Shown piece after piece: positions 1-8,198 of a stretch of 64,000 nt of DNA (position 1 is its first letter; each line of letters opens with the position of its first letter). The position numbers were made by a program, and so were the translations under genes. This DNA comes from Bacillus sp. Xin1 (GTDB lineage: Bacteria; Bacillota; Bacilli; Bacillales; Bacillaceae_G). The stretch covers positions 1 to 64,000 of the forward strand of contig NZ_JABUAE010000004.1 in NCBI RefSeq assembly GCF_013314535.1. Reading direction: 5' to 3'. Under the pieces are notes generated by a model. The model was not told where the DNA came from. It did not search any database and worked only from the letters and a program-made list of their open reading frames with translations.

Positions 1-67
1 CAAAAGGAATCCGTCTTTTCGGTGTATAACGAATTACAGGGGATAACTGTTGTATAATCATTTGAAG

Positions 68-121
68 TTGGCAGGATGTGTTCTGTTTTAAATAACTTTG
101 TAACAGAACACATCCTGCCAA
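68..121. terminator. Perfect 20-bp inverted repeat, probable terminator
   Basis: Arms 68-87 and 102-121 are perfectly complementary over 20 bp around a 14-nt loop. It lies just past the stop of the response regulator that ends at 159 on the minus strand, so it probably ends that transcript. No long T-run follows on either strand, so a different role for the hairpin is possible. Confidence 0.6.
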
Positions 122-158
122 TGTCTGTCTGCATAAAAACTTTGTAATAGGAACGTTT

Positions 159-764
159 TTAATAATTAGGTTGAATATAGCCTAACTTTATTCCCTTAGT
201 TACAGCTTCTAACGCAGAGGAAACATCTAACTTATTAAATATACGCTGAATATGGTTGGAGATTGTACGGTCGCTAGCATATAACATAGAAGCAATTTCT
301 TTACGCTTATATCCATCGCATAGTAATTGTAAAATTTGTTTTTCACTATTAGTCAATTCTTCTATATTTTCTGTAGATATTGGAAAATAGCACGCGCCCT
401 TATTAATTTTGTTTAATATTTGTAATAATGCTTCTGGCAAAACGTTTTTATTAATAAAACCACTTACCCCTAGTTTTTGAGCTTCATATTGGTAAACAGG
501 TAAATCATAGCCTGTTAATATAACTATTTTTGTATTACATTTACTATCTAAAATAATTTTTGCTACCCCTAAACCATCTTCACTACTGATGTTACTTAAA
601 TTAATATCTAATAAGGTAATGTCTGGTTTAAACTCATTGATAATTGTAATGACATTTTCAACATTTTGTAATGAACGGAATTGGTTTATGTCAGGATAAT
701 CCTCCAAGGCCATCTCCAGACTTTTTGCAAATAAAGCATGATCATCTATTAATAAAATATTCAT
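159..764 (-). CDS. NarL/LuxR-type response regulator
   Basis: Two-domain regulator of 201 aa. The receiver domain begins with ILLIDDH, has the phosphoacceptor Asp in LLDINLS and the conserved Lys in INKN. The C-terminal LuxR-type helix-turn-helix contains LTNSEKQILQLLCDG and RTISNHIQRIFNKL. The start at 764 is chosen because GGAGA lies a few bases upstream; an in-frame ATG further out would extend into the kinase gene. The start overlaps the end of the histidine kinase, so the two are co-translated. It probably controls the adjacent ABC transporter or lantibiotic genes; that is inferred from position only. Confidence 0.9.
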   Translation of the reverse strand: MNILLIDDHALFAKSLEMALEDYPDINQFRSLQNVENVITIINEFKPDITLLDINLSNISSEDGLGVAKIILDSKCNTKIVILTGYDLPVYQYEAQKLGVSGFINKNVLPEALLQILNKINKGACYFPISTENIEELTNSEKQILQLLCDGYKRKEIASMLYASDRTISNHIQRIFNKLDVSSALEAVTKGIKLGYIQPNY

Positions 765-2331
765 AGGAATCATCTCCTTCCATGGGAATAAGAATAGTAA
801 CACATAAACCAGAAGGGTTGCACTCTGAAATTGTCATTTTACCGTTTAATAAAAATAGCTGTTCTTTAATCGAATTCAATCCCCTATGGCCATTAAGAAT
901 GTCCGTTTCAGTGGTCATCAGGCCTTTACCATTATCTTTTACTATAAGTTCTATTTCACCATTTTCTTGTGTCAAACTCAAAACTACCTTAGAACATTTC
1001 GAATGTTTGAATGCATTCGTTACCAATTCTTTTAAAATTCGATATATAACAAGATGATAGGGTTCAACTAAAAATAAATTTTCATTACACTTAAAAGATA
1101 TATCAATATTTTGCATTCCATATTTTTGCTGTATCATCTCAAGCAAATTGCTATAATTCTCTTTTAATGTGAGTGTTTTTAATAGGGTTGGATGATATTC
1201 TTGCATTTGTACGCGTATTGATTGGTTTAAGTTACCTAGCGTTTCTATTATTATTTCGCGAATCTCTTCTTTGTTAGATTTATTCATCATATTTTTAACA
1301 GCTAATATATCTTGTAATATGTCATCGTGTAAATAATCTGAAAAGTCATTTTTTAATTTTTCCTCTTTAGCTATTTGTATGAGATTATGAACATAAGAGC
1401 TCTTTGGCAAGGTTTTTAGTTCTTCTGTATCCAAATTTAAGATAGTATTTTTTGTGTCTTGAAATAATAACGTGAAATAAAGTTGAACAAACCAAAAAAT
1501 TGTATGTATAATGATGAAATAGGTAATCATATTAAATCTAAACAACATCCCAAGCGAACTAATAAAAACAAGAAAACATAAAAACATAAAGAACATTTTC
1601 CCTTCTTTTAAGAGAAAATATTGCTTCATAGATATATGGTTTTTAAAAGCTATCGCATGAATACTAAATAAGGGTAACAGGATCACGATATACCACCCTA
1701 AATTACTTAAATATTCGGGGCTCTCTGCAAACAACATAGCATATAAAATAAAGGGAAAAATGAGAATAGTAACAGATTTGAGTAAATGCTTTCTTTCGCT
1801 TTTGAAGACAAATTTAATTCGTTTACGATGCTTCAAGAATAGAAAGATAATACAACTAAAACTAAAGATCCATTGACATGAAAATAGAATGGCAAATATT
1901 TTATCGTTTATCAAGTTCGCAACCAATGTTAATAAACATGTAATCTGTAAAATCCAATCTTTTTCTTTTTTATAAGTATAGATAGAATCTTGGAAAAAGA
2001 ATAGGAGCAAAAATTGTACGGTCTTATATAGAACCAATACACTAAGTAGCATACTTAATGTATGAAAAATCTCCCCCTCATTAAGTGTAAGTAAAAACTG
2101 CCATGAAGCAATGAGTAGCAAATTAGAAAATTGTGATAGTGTGTTATTGTCTTTTATGTTTAAAAAGCGGATGTATGCTCCATAAATAGACATTATCGTT
2201 ATAAGCATTAGGGGGAGCAACTTTGCTGTTCCTATAATATTATTCTGTAAAAATTCGTAACATAAAAAAATAATCATACAAAGTTGATTAATTAAAATAA
2301 AAATTTGTTTTTGCTCATAGTGCTTTTTCAT
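742..2331 (-). CDS. ComP-like multi-pass sensor histidine kinase
   Basis: 529 aa. The first ~300 residues are mostly hydrophobic, with about eight to ten likely membrane segments and no obvious extracellular domain. The HisKA_3-type phosphoacceptor motif LHDDILQD puts the histidine at residue 335. The ATPase part has the N-box ELVTNAFKHSK (~436) and the G-box VKDNGKGL (~463). This layout resembles ComP-type kinases that sense peptides at the membrane. It partners with the overlapping NarL-type regulator. Next to lantibiotic precursors, a peptide-sensing or immunity-control role is a fair inference but is not shown. Confidence 0.85.
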   Translation of the reverse strand: MKKHYEQKQIFILINQLCMIIFLCYEFLQNNIIGTAKLLPLMLITIMSIYGAYIRFLNIKDNNTLSQFSNLLLIASWQFLLTLNEGEIFHTLSMLLSVLVLYKTVQFLLLFFFQDSIYTYKKEKDWILQITCLLTLVANLINDKIFAILFSCQWIFSFSCIIFLFLKHRKRIKFVFKSERKHLLKSVTILIFPFILYAMLFAESPEYLSNLGWYIVILLPLFSIHAIAFKNHISMKQYFLLKEGKMFFMFLCFLVFISSLGMLFRFNMITYFIIIHTIFWFVQLYFTLLFQDTKNTILNLDTEELKTLPKSSYVHNLIQIAKEEKLKNDFSDYLHDDILQDILAVKNMMNKSNKEEIREIIIETLGNLNQSIRVQMQEYHPTLLKTLTLKENYSNLLEMIQQKYGMQNIDISFKCNENLFLVEPYHLVIYRILKELVTNAFKHSKCSKVVLSLTQENGEIELIVKDNGKGLMTTETDILNGHRGLNSIKEQLFLLNGKMTISECNPSGLCVTILIPMEGDDSYEYFINR

Positions 2332-2409
2332 AAACTCACGTACCTTTACTATATTAAATACAGATAAAGCTGATGCTGGTTGACTATCACCAGCCTTATC
2401 TGTAGATTT

Positions 2410-4380
2410 TTACTTTTTATCGTTAAATATGATTTTATAACATGCTCTTTTTGTTAACAAATAATAAATGATATACACCAGAGTAAAAATAATTACTGCA
2501 AAAAGAATAGGTAATATAAAGGCACTGTTTTTTCCTAATAAGTCATCCATTAAAGCAGTTTTATAGGCTATCAGTGCAAAAATACTATGTGCTAACCCTA
2601 ATACGTAGGGAATGCTAAATAACGTAAAAACTTCTTTACTTATTATTCTTTTTATTTTTTTCTTGCTATATCCCATTCTTTTTAAAATTATAAATTCATT
2701 TTTGTTTGACATCATGTTCGAAAGGTTATGGAAATAGAGAATACTACCTGTTGCAATAAAGAAGATGATAGTAACAAAACTAATGAGCAAGAATGTTGAG
2801 CTATTCTGTCCAATAATGTAATCATTTTTTTGGTAACTACTTGTAAAATAAATATTGTTTTTAAATAGTGGAGCTAAGTTTTCATAAACTTCCTTGTTAT
2901 CTCTCATATCTGCTCCATTAAAGCTCATCATATTTTTTTCTTTAAGCCCTAAGGCCTTTATTTCTTTGTAAAGTTGGTCTGAAATGATAAGAGTTCCTAC
3001 ACTATTTGCAAATCCGATTGGATTAAGTAATGTAGTGTCTTTTACTTTTATATCCACGTTATTTGTAGGCGTTAAATTCAAAGTATATATTTTCCCTTTA
3101 TCTAGCTTTTCTTTTTCAGGTCGATATTTTACTAAGACACTTTCATTTTTAGTTAAATTCTTAAAGTCTACATTTTTGCCCTGAATATTTATTAATTCCT
3201 TGTAATCGGATTCAGAGATAAGATCAAAGCCATGTTCTTTTTTTGCACTATATTCTTTAGGTAAATTTTCAGAAGAAGATGTTCCGTGAATAATAGTTGT
3301 TTCTTTATATTTCATATTTTCTTTGCCGACAGTATTTTGCACAATTTTAATTGCTTCAGTAGCTAATTGCTTATCTTCCACTGGAAACTCAATAGCTGAC
3401 GGTATAATACGTTCTGTAGCAGCAACAGGATAGTAGAGAGTTAATATGGTGGAACCGAATATAGCCAAAGTTCCTGCAGCTAGTAAAGTTAACAAAATTA
3501 AAGTTTTTGCCTTCGAACGGATTTTAAATATAAAGTTTGGAATGATAATAATATTCGATTCCTTATAAAACCAGCTTTTCTTTTTCTTCAATTTTTGAAT
3601 AGCGTAGGGTAAAAAAGAGTGAATAAAGAAAATTGTCCCTAGTACTACACTTAACATTGTTAAAAGTGCGATTGGTGAAAACCCTATCGTTTTCCACAAT
3701 GATTTAGTTCCTCTTGTAATATCAATCGCTAAGAAATAACCCATTAAAATTAAGAATAATCCCAGTAACGAGAAAGCTGTATTGATTTTCACTTTCTTTT
3801 CTTCTTTTTTTTCCATACGTACCAAAGTCAGTAAGGAACTTTTTCGAAGAATTATCCAATTTGATAAACATAAAACAGTCAAAACAGCAAATATAAAAAT
3901 AAAAGTGAATAATACTGCATCAGGATTAATAAGTGGTACTTCAGAAGTATTGATTTGTAATTTTAGTACGCTGACTATCGCTTCGACAATTCCTTTATGA
4001 GCAATAGCACCAAAAGCAATTCCTACAATTAGAGCAGTAAAACAAATTATAATATTTTCAAAGGTTAATAGTTTTAGCATTGTTGACTTTCGATACCCCA
4101 ATAGGGAATAAATTCCAAGTTCTTTCATTCTTTTTTTCATAAAGAAAGTATTGGAGTATGACATATAAAATAATACAAATGTCATAACAAAGATTGCTAC
4201 CGTTCTCGACATTGTTTCTACTCTACCATCAGACGAAATCTTTTCCATGATAATATCGTTCATGGAAAAAGAAATAAAGGAGAAAAACACCATCAGCACA
4301 AAAGCTACTGAAACGAAATAGAACGAATAGAAGGAAAAGTTATTCTTCAGATTCTTTTTTGCTATTGTTAATAATCCCAC
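2410..4380 (-). CDS. Bce-type ABC transporter permease (FtsX family)
   Basis: 656 aa, the usual size for BceB-type permeases. It opens with a membrane segment, has the FtsX-type block containing MKKRMKELGIYSLLGYRKS (~80-100), and a large non-membrane domain of roughly 200 residues in the middle (from ATERIIPSAIEF to the IGQNSST region). Three membrane helices close the protein. The start is GTG at 4380 with GGAAGG upstream. It lies just downstream of its ATPase gene. Family members remove or release cell-wall-active peptides from their lipid targets. Here it may give immunity or resistance to a lantibiotic, inferred from its neighbours. Confidence 0.85.
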   Translation of the reverse strand: MGLLTIAKKNLKNNFSFYSFYFVSVAFVLMVFFSFISFSMNDIIMEKISSDGRVETMSRTVAIFVMTFVLFYMSYSNTFFMKKRMKELGIYSLLGYRKSTMLKLLTFENIIICFTALIVGIAFGAIAHKGIVEAIVSVLKLQINTSEVPLINPDAVLFTFIFIFAVLTVLCLSNWIILRKSSLLTLVRMEKKEEKKVKINTAFSLLGLFLILMGYFLAIDITRGTKSLWKTIGFSPIALLTMLSVVLGTIFFIHSFLPYAIQKLKKKKSWFYKESNIIIIPNFIFKIRSKAKTLILLTLLAAGTLAIFGSTILTLYYPVAATERIIPSAIEFPVEDKQLATEAIKIVQNTVGKENMKYKETTIIHGTSSSENLPKEYSAKKEHGFDLISESDYKELINIQGKNVDFKNLTKNESVLVKYRPEKEKLDKGKIYTLNLTPTNNVDIKVKDTTLLNPIGFANSVGTLIISDQLYKEIKALGLKEKNMMSFNGADMRDNKEVYENLAPLFKNNIYFTSSYQKNDYIIGQNSSTFLLISFVTIIFFIATGSILYFHNLSNMMSNKNEFIILKRMGYSKKKIKRIISKEVFTLFSIPYVLGLAHSIFALIAYKTALMDDLLGKNSAFILPILFAVIIFTLVYIIYYLLTKRACYKIIFNDKK

Positions 4381-4403
4381 AGTTATGCCTTCCTTTCATA
4401 CCT

Positions 4404-5162
4404 TTAGTTATATCGATTTTCATCAATTTTAGAGATTTCTTTTAATATCTCTTCAAAAAAATCTTTTCTATCCTGTCCATTTCTTCTTAATTCTTTTATG
4501 ATATTTCCATCTTTAAATATTAGGATTCTACTTGAAAAACTTGCTGCATAAACGTCATGGGTTACCATTAAAATTGTTGTATGAAGTTCCTCATTTACCT
4601 CCCTTAATTTTTGAAGTAGCTCTGTTGCAGAGTTTGAATCTAACGCGCCTGTCGGTTCATCTGCAAATAAAATACTTGGCTGTTTCGCAATCGCTCTTGC
4701 TGCTGCAACTCTTTGTTTTTGCCCTCCAGAAAGTTGACTAGGGTACTTGGATAATTGTTCGAATATCCCAAAACGCTTTGCTAAATTTTCTATTGTCGAC
4801 TCAATTTCTTTTGGGGATTTTTTTAACAGAGTAAGTGGCACAGCAATATTTTCCTTCACTGTTAAACTATCAAGTAAGAAATACTCTTGAAAAATAAAGC
4901 CTAAATGATCTTTCCTAAAATCCGCAGATTTATTATCATCAAGTGTTTTAATATTAATATTATCTATAAAAATATCTCCATCTGTAGGTGTATCAATGGT
5001 TGATAGGATATTTAATAAAGTTGTCTTCCCAGATCCAGATGCCCCCATAATGCCAACAAATTCACCTGAATTTATATCCAAAGATACTTTATCAAGTCCA
5101 GGTAATTGATTCTTGTTATAAATCTTTGTTACATTTTTTGCAGATACTAATGCATTCATCAT
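4404..5162 (-). CDS. Bce-type ABC transporter ATP-binding protein
   Basis: 252 aa ATPase with Walker A GASGSGKTT, Q-loop FIFQEYFLL, signature LSGGQKQR, Walker B ILFADEP and the switch histidine in MVTHD. The 'GALDSNSATELL' block is typical of BceA/LolD-like ATPases. The start at 5162 (ATGATG) is preferred because GAGGAG lies upstream. It forms an operon with the permease at 2410. The gene points away from the lantibiotic precursors at 5662, leaving a ~500-bp divergent promoter region. Confidence 0.88.
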   Translation of the reverse strand: MMNALVSAKNVTKIYNKNQLPGLDKVSLDINSGEFVGIMGASGSGKTTLLNILSTIDTPTDGDIFIDNINIKTLDDNKSADFRKDHLGFIFQEYFLLDSLTVKENIAVPLTLLKKSPKEIESTIENLAKRFGIFEQLSKYPSQLSGGQKQRVAAARAIAKQPSILFADEPTGALDSNSATELLQKLREVNEELHTTILMVTHDVYAASFSSRILIFKDGNIIKELRRNGQDRKDFFEEILKEISKIDENRYN

Positions 5163-5661
5163 ATTTGCTCCTCTCAACTTATTGCTATATTAAGTTTACG
5201 ATTCAACATAAAAAGATTCATGAGTAAAAAACGCAATCTTTTAATCATATACGGTATTTTTCTTTCTGATTGTCTATTTTGTATTTAAAATTACATGACA
5301 TGTTAAGCTTTTTTATGAAAAATGCTAGTTAGATGTAAGGGGTTCTATTGCAAAGTTATTTTTATAAAGGTCTTTTTCTTTTTATTTTTTTATGCATAAA
5401 TTAAAAAAGTCACCTTATAGTGATTGTTGAATGAACCGCCTCACAAAAACTTAGATACATCACGATATCTTTTTTGGAGTGTTTTCTTTTAAATTTTCTC
5501 ATTTTCCAAGAGTCTTTTAATTTTTTCTCAAGGTCCAAAAAACTTGAAACAAGAACGTTTTTTTACAATAAAAGTATTTAAAAAAAAAATACTTTTATTA
5601 TACAAAATTTTCTACATAATGAATTTCGCAAGGACCAAAAATAAAATAGGGGGTGGAAAAA
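5163..5661. promoter_or_regulatory. Divergent intergenic region between transporter and lantibiotic genes
   Basis: AT-rich, 499 bp. It contains an inverted repeat AATAAAAGTATTT/AAATACTTTTATT (5567-5579 and 5587-5599) and the near-repeated string CAAGGTCCAAAAAA (about 5530) and CAAGGACCAAAAAT (about 5629). TTACATGACATGTTAA near 5290 is another short dyad. No convincing ORF is visible. These are candidate promoter or operator elements for divergent transcription; none is proven. Confidence 0.4.
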
Positions 5662-5784
5662 ATGGGAGAATTAAAAAATGTTGTAATGACATTAACTGAT
5701 GAGGAACTACAAGAAGCAGCAGGTTGTGGTTGGGCATGTTCAGTAACAGATGATTGTCCAAATAGTATTTTTGTCTGTTGTTAA
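5662..5784 (+). CDS. Class II lantibiotic precursor peptide, copy 1
   Basis: 40-aa peptide, too short for usual ORF calling, with a strong GGGGGTGG ribosome site just before the ATG. The N-terminal ~21 residues form an acidic leader (MGELKNVV..DEELQEAAG) ending in Ala-Gly, a double-glycine-type cleavage site. The predicted core is CGWACSVTDDCPNSIFVCC. The C-S-V-T-D-D-C block matches the CTLTxEC lipid II-binding motif of mersacidin-like and lacticin 481-like lantibiotics, and the CC end matches the latter. The core has five Cys but only three Ser/Thr. It may belong to the cerecidin-type peptides described from B. cereus; that is from memory and needs a comparison. No modification enzyme is encoded nearby. 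Confidence 0.82.
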   Translation: MGELKNVVMTLTDEELQEAAGCGWACSVTDDCPNSIFVCC

Positions 5785-5862
5785 TTTGAAATAGCAATTA
5801 TAAATTTCAATTATATATATTTATATTTTTATATTACGTTAAAAAAATTAGGGGGCAAAAAA

Positions 5863-5985
5863 ATGGAAGAGTTAAAAAATGTTGTAATGACACTAACTGA
5901 TGAAGAATTACAAGAAGCAGCAGGTTGCGGTTGGGCATGTTCAGTAACGGACGATTGTCCAAATAGTATTTTTGTATGCTGCTAA
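5863..5985 (+). CDS. Class II lantibiotic precursor peptide, copy 2
   Basis: Second 40-aa precursor, identical to copy 1 except residue 2 (Glu for Gly), so the predicted core peptide is the same. The DNA differs at several silent third positions, so the duplication is not brand new and the peptide sequence has been conserved. GGGGG precedes the ATG. A hairpin (6025-6058) follows. Tandem near-identical lanA genes are known in B. cereus lantibiotic clusters. As with copy 1, no lanM or lanT gene is in view. Confidence 0.82.
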   Translation: MEELKNVVMTLTDEELQEAAGCGWACSVTDDCPNSIFVCC

Positions 5986-6024
5986 TCTCGTGAATTTTGA
6001 CTGCACTTAAAATTAAGTAATTAG

Positions 6025-6058
6025 AAAGACAAGGATAGTTAATCTTATCCTTGTCTTT
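6025..6058 (+). terminator. Hairpin after lantibiotic precursor genes
   Basis: AAAGACAAGGATAG and CTTATCCTTGTCTTT pair around a short loop about 40 bp past the second precursor stop. The T-run is weak. Probably the terminator of the precursor transcript, or an attenuator before lost downstream genes. Confidence 0.55.
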
Positions 6059-6228
6059 AATTATGAAGAATATAATTGAATATTATTCATAAAAATACAA
6101 AAATGCTTTTTGTTTCTAGTTAGTCACACTAAATTTGTTCATACTGTAGATTGATATAATATTCAAATATACATATTTTTATGCAAACAAGGAGTATAAA
6201 AAACATTATTTAGTAAGCATATTATTAA

Positions 6229-6414
6229 AGGTCAAAGCTGTTGTTATCTAAAGAATTGTCACCCTGGAATCGTGGATTATATTTACATGAACGTAGTGTT
6301 AAATCCCAGGAAATAAATGAAGAAATGAATGAAGAAATAAATCATTACATAAAAGAAGAAATATTTATTATTCTTTTATATGCAATTAAGTTTAGAATGT
6401 CCGCATTAAACTAG
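6229..6414 (+). pseudogene. Unrecognised degenerate coding fragment
   Basis: An open frame of about 61 codons without a clear start, encoding SKELSPWNRGLYLHERS followed by an acidic helix-like stretch (QEINEEMNEEINHYIKEE). GGAGTATAAA, which resembles a ribosome site, lies at 6191 but is not followed by a usable start in this frame. I do not recognise the family. It may be the end of a deleted lantibiotic-cluster gene, or chance coding. Confidence 0.25.
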
Positions 6415-6433
6415 ATAACTTGTATAAGGACTG

Positions 6434-6628
6434 TTACTTAAATTCTACTGTCATTCGATAGTTCAGTGTCTCGTGTATTCCAATGTTATTAAATTAGTGA
6501 ACATAATCATTTAGTTTAAGAATCAGCTGTTCAAGTGAAGTGAAATGTGTTTCATTATCGAATCCTGTTTTAAATACTTTAAACATTGCGTTATTACAAG
6601 TGTATCCCTTCATATTTAGAGAACGCTT
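6434..6628 (-). pseudogene. IS3-family transposase C-terminal remnant
   Basis: Reading the minus strand from 6628 gives SLNMKGYTCNNAMFKVFK, then SLEQLILKLNDYVH, a stop, FNNIGIHETLNYRMTVEFK and a final stop. This matches the C-terminal end of IS3/IS150 OrfB transposases (the S-x-x-G-n-x-x-D-N-A block, then YI-x-x-YN-x-x-R-x-H-x-x-L-G-Y). An internal stop replaces a codon, and the rest of the element is missing, so it is dead. It records past insertion activity beside the lantibiotic genes. Confidence 0.75.
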
Positions 6629-6631
6629 AAT

Positions 6632-6832
6632 GTTGAAGCTTTAGGAGAACTTATAAAATTTGGTTTCCAGGAATTAAGCTTGAATCGCATTGAAGGAAGA
6701 TGTGATGTGAAAAATATAGCATCTGAACGAGTGATGTAAAAGTTAGAGATGATCTATGAAGGCAAGTTGAGACAAAGCGTAAAAATTAATGAGAAATATT
6801 GTGATTCCAAGGTATATTCTCTTTTAAAATAA
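6632..6832 (+). pseudogene. GNAT acetyltransferase C-terminal remnant
   Basis: The frame reads VEALGELIKFGFQELSLNR, IEGRCDVKNIASERVM, stop, KLEMIYEGKLRQSVKIN..CDSKVYSLLK and a final stop. This is the C-terminal half of a RimJ/RimL-type N-acetyltransferase (consensus: fgF-x-x-l-x-l-n-R-I-e..v-x-N-x-a-S-x-r-v-m-e-K-l-G-m..y-E-G..r). The stop sits where Glu is usual. The N-terminal half is absent, presumably lost with the IS3 insertion at 6434-6628, whose remnant abuts it. Confidence 0.75.
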
Positions 6833-6855
6833 GAATATAATAATGTCTGGTAAAA

Positions 6856-6889
6856 TCAAAACCGCTTGGAAGTTTCCAAGCGGTTTTGA
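6856..6889 (-). terminator. Terminator of the small membrane peptide gene
   Basis: 16-bp perfect arms TCAAAACCGCTTGGAA and TTCCAAGCGGTTTTGA with a 2-nt centre, ending directly at the stop codon of the minus-strand 50-aa gene. T-rich on both sides, so it may also work in the + direction. Confidence 0.8.
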
Positions 6890-7042
6890 CTAGTTGTTGT
6901 AGTTTGTTACTGAAATGTAAGGATTGACTGAATAAATTATACCAGTTCCCCCATATTCCTCCGTAGCAAAGTATGAGAATGTAAAGAAACCTGTAACTGC
7001 AAATAATAGAACAAGAAAAAGTGCAAAGAAATATTTTAGCAT
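6890..7042 (-). CDS. Small single-pass membrane protein (50 aa)
   Basis: 50 aa: MLKYFFALFLVLLFAVTGFF forms one membrane segment or signal anchor, followed by a short polar tail (ATEEYGGTGIIYSVNPY..). The ATG at 7042 has GGGG upstream and the stop runs into a strong terminator, which together argue that this is a real gene. I do not recognise a family. It lies between the decayed lantibiotic region and a bcr1-like repeat. Confidence 0.6.
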   Translation of the reverse strand: MLKYFFALFLVLLFAVTGFFTFSYFATEEYGGTGIIYSVNPYISVTNYNN

Positions 7043-7094
7043 GTATGGTCCCCTCATCCGAAGTTAGTTACATATATAAATCCAAATTAAAAAA

Positions 7095-7265
7095 CGAACA
7101 TCAAACCATTCTTTTCAGATGGGTGAGAGCATCCGGCCATGTATAGAAGCGGTCGGTGCCTTTTTAGCCCCATGCCATGTGAAAACAGAAGGAGAAAATG
7201 AGTGAAAGTCCCTGTCTGTTCTTCATAGCCATAATTTACCTGTTAGAAAATCAAATTGGATTTAT
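7095..7265 (+). repeat. bcr1-like dispersed repeat, copy A
   Basis: Contains the shared blocks GAGAGCATCCGGCCATG, TAGAAGCGGTC, CCCCATGCCATGTGA, ACAGAAGGAGAAAATGAG, CTTCATAGCC and GAAAATCAAATTGGAT. The same order occurs at five other places in this window. Size and sequence fit the B. cereus group bcr1 element; that name is from memory. Edges are approximate. Confidence 0.75.
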
Positions 7266-7310
7266 ATATTATTATAATATACTATCATTTCATTTCCAAA
7301 TGTTTCCGGT

Positions 7311-8033
7311 TTAAAAGTGAGAAGTCAGACATGTTTTGTATGTTGTCATAGCGTGATTGTTGGTGATAGATTTTGTATTTTTCGTAAATGTCATGTTGTG
7401 ATGAACATGTGCATACTCCCAGTCATGGTCATTAAAATGTACTTTGCGCGGTGGAAGAAGCGGGACGACATCGAATAAATTAACAAAGCGAAAGCTACTT
7501 GCTACTTGCAGTTTATAGTAGTTTCGAAAAGTAATATCGCCAACTTTTGGAGAAGCGAAGTTATAGAGACCATATTGTGCAAACGCAGTATTCACTCGTG
7601 CGTCTAATATGTGCAGTGTGGCAAGTGCCCCGCCAAGGCTATGTCCTGTGGCGAGCAGCTTTTTATGTGATGGCAAAGAGACGAGCATATCCATAATCGT
7701 ATCACGGCATGATTCATAAATAGAGAGAAAGCCGTTATGGACGTTCCCGCTGTTTAATGCGTATGGATAAGGTTTTTGGTTTACAAGTGAATCAATCAGC
7801 CACTCAGGATCCGTTTGTGTTCCCCGAAAGGCAACAATGATGGTATCTTCAGATTCTAATATGAAGCCAAACCATTCTGTTGTTTGTATTACCTTTGCTT
7901 GAAAACCTTGTACATATTGAAAATCATCAGGTATTTGAAAAACACCATTTTGTTTATATTGATCATATGTTAACTCGCAACAAGAAGCTAACAATATGGC
8001 AGTATCTTTATCAAAGGATAAAGGAGCACGCAT
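7311..8033 (-). CDS. Class 3 lipase-family alpha/beta hydrolase
   Basis: 240 aa. It has the nucleophile elbow ATGHSLGGALATLHI, the upstream oxyanion-type strand IIVAFRGTQTDPEW, and the downstream acid region RFVNLFDVVPLLPP, as in fungal-lipase-like (lipase_3) proteins. The likely histidine follows in the HVHHNMTF region. No signal peptide is seen, so it is probably cytoplasmic. The start at 8033 is chosen over an upstream ATG because AAGGAGGG lies 7 nt before it. It probably hydrolyses acylglycerols or lipid esters; the substrate is unknown. It is divergent from the merR gene. Confidence 0.82.
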   Translation of the reverse strand: MRAPLSFDKDTAILLASCCELTYDQYKQNGVFQIPDDFQYVQGFQAKVIQTTEWFGFILESEDTIIVAFRGTQTDPEWLIDSLVNQKPYPYALNSGNVHNGFLSIYESCRDTIMDMLVSLPSHKKLLATGHSLGGALATLHILDARVNTAFAQYGLYNFASPKVGDITFRNYYKLQVASSFRFVNLFDVVPLLPPRKVHFNDHDWEYAHVHHNMTFTKNTKSITNNHAMTTYKTCLTSHF

Positions 8034-8124
8034 CAAGGAAGCCCTCCTTAAGAAGAAGTAATAGTTCAATATATGAGTGGGTAGGTGGAATCATTCTTTG
8101 AGGAGATTGAAAGGAAATTAAAAC

Positions 8125-8155
8125 TTGAACCTACAGTTACGTGAGGGAGTATGAT
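8125..8155 (+). promoter_or_regulatory. MerR-type promoter with 19-bp spacer
   Basis: TTGAAC (8125-8130) and TATGAT (8150-8155) are separated by 19 bp. The spacer holds a dyad CCTAC..GTGAGG. A long spacer with a centred dyad is the hallmark of MerR-activated promoters. It lies upstream of the MerR gene at 8199, so autoregulation is likely. Confidence 0.65.
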
Positions 8156-8198
8156 TGAGGTAACCGCATTGGTAAAAAGAATGTAGGGGGAATAAGAG

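Noticed and set aside
6229-6414. Remnant of lanM or lanT
   Set aside because: No recognisable LanM or peptidase C39 motif is present in the fragment; called unrecognised instead.
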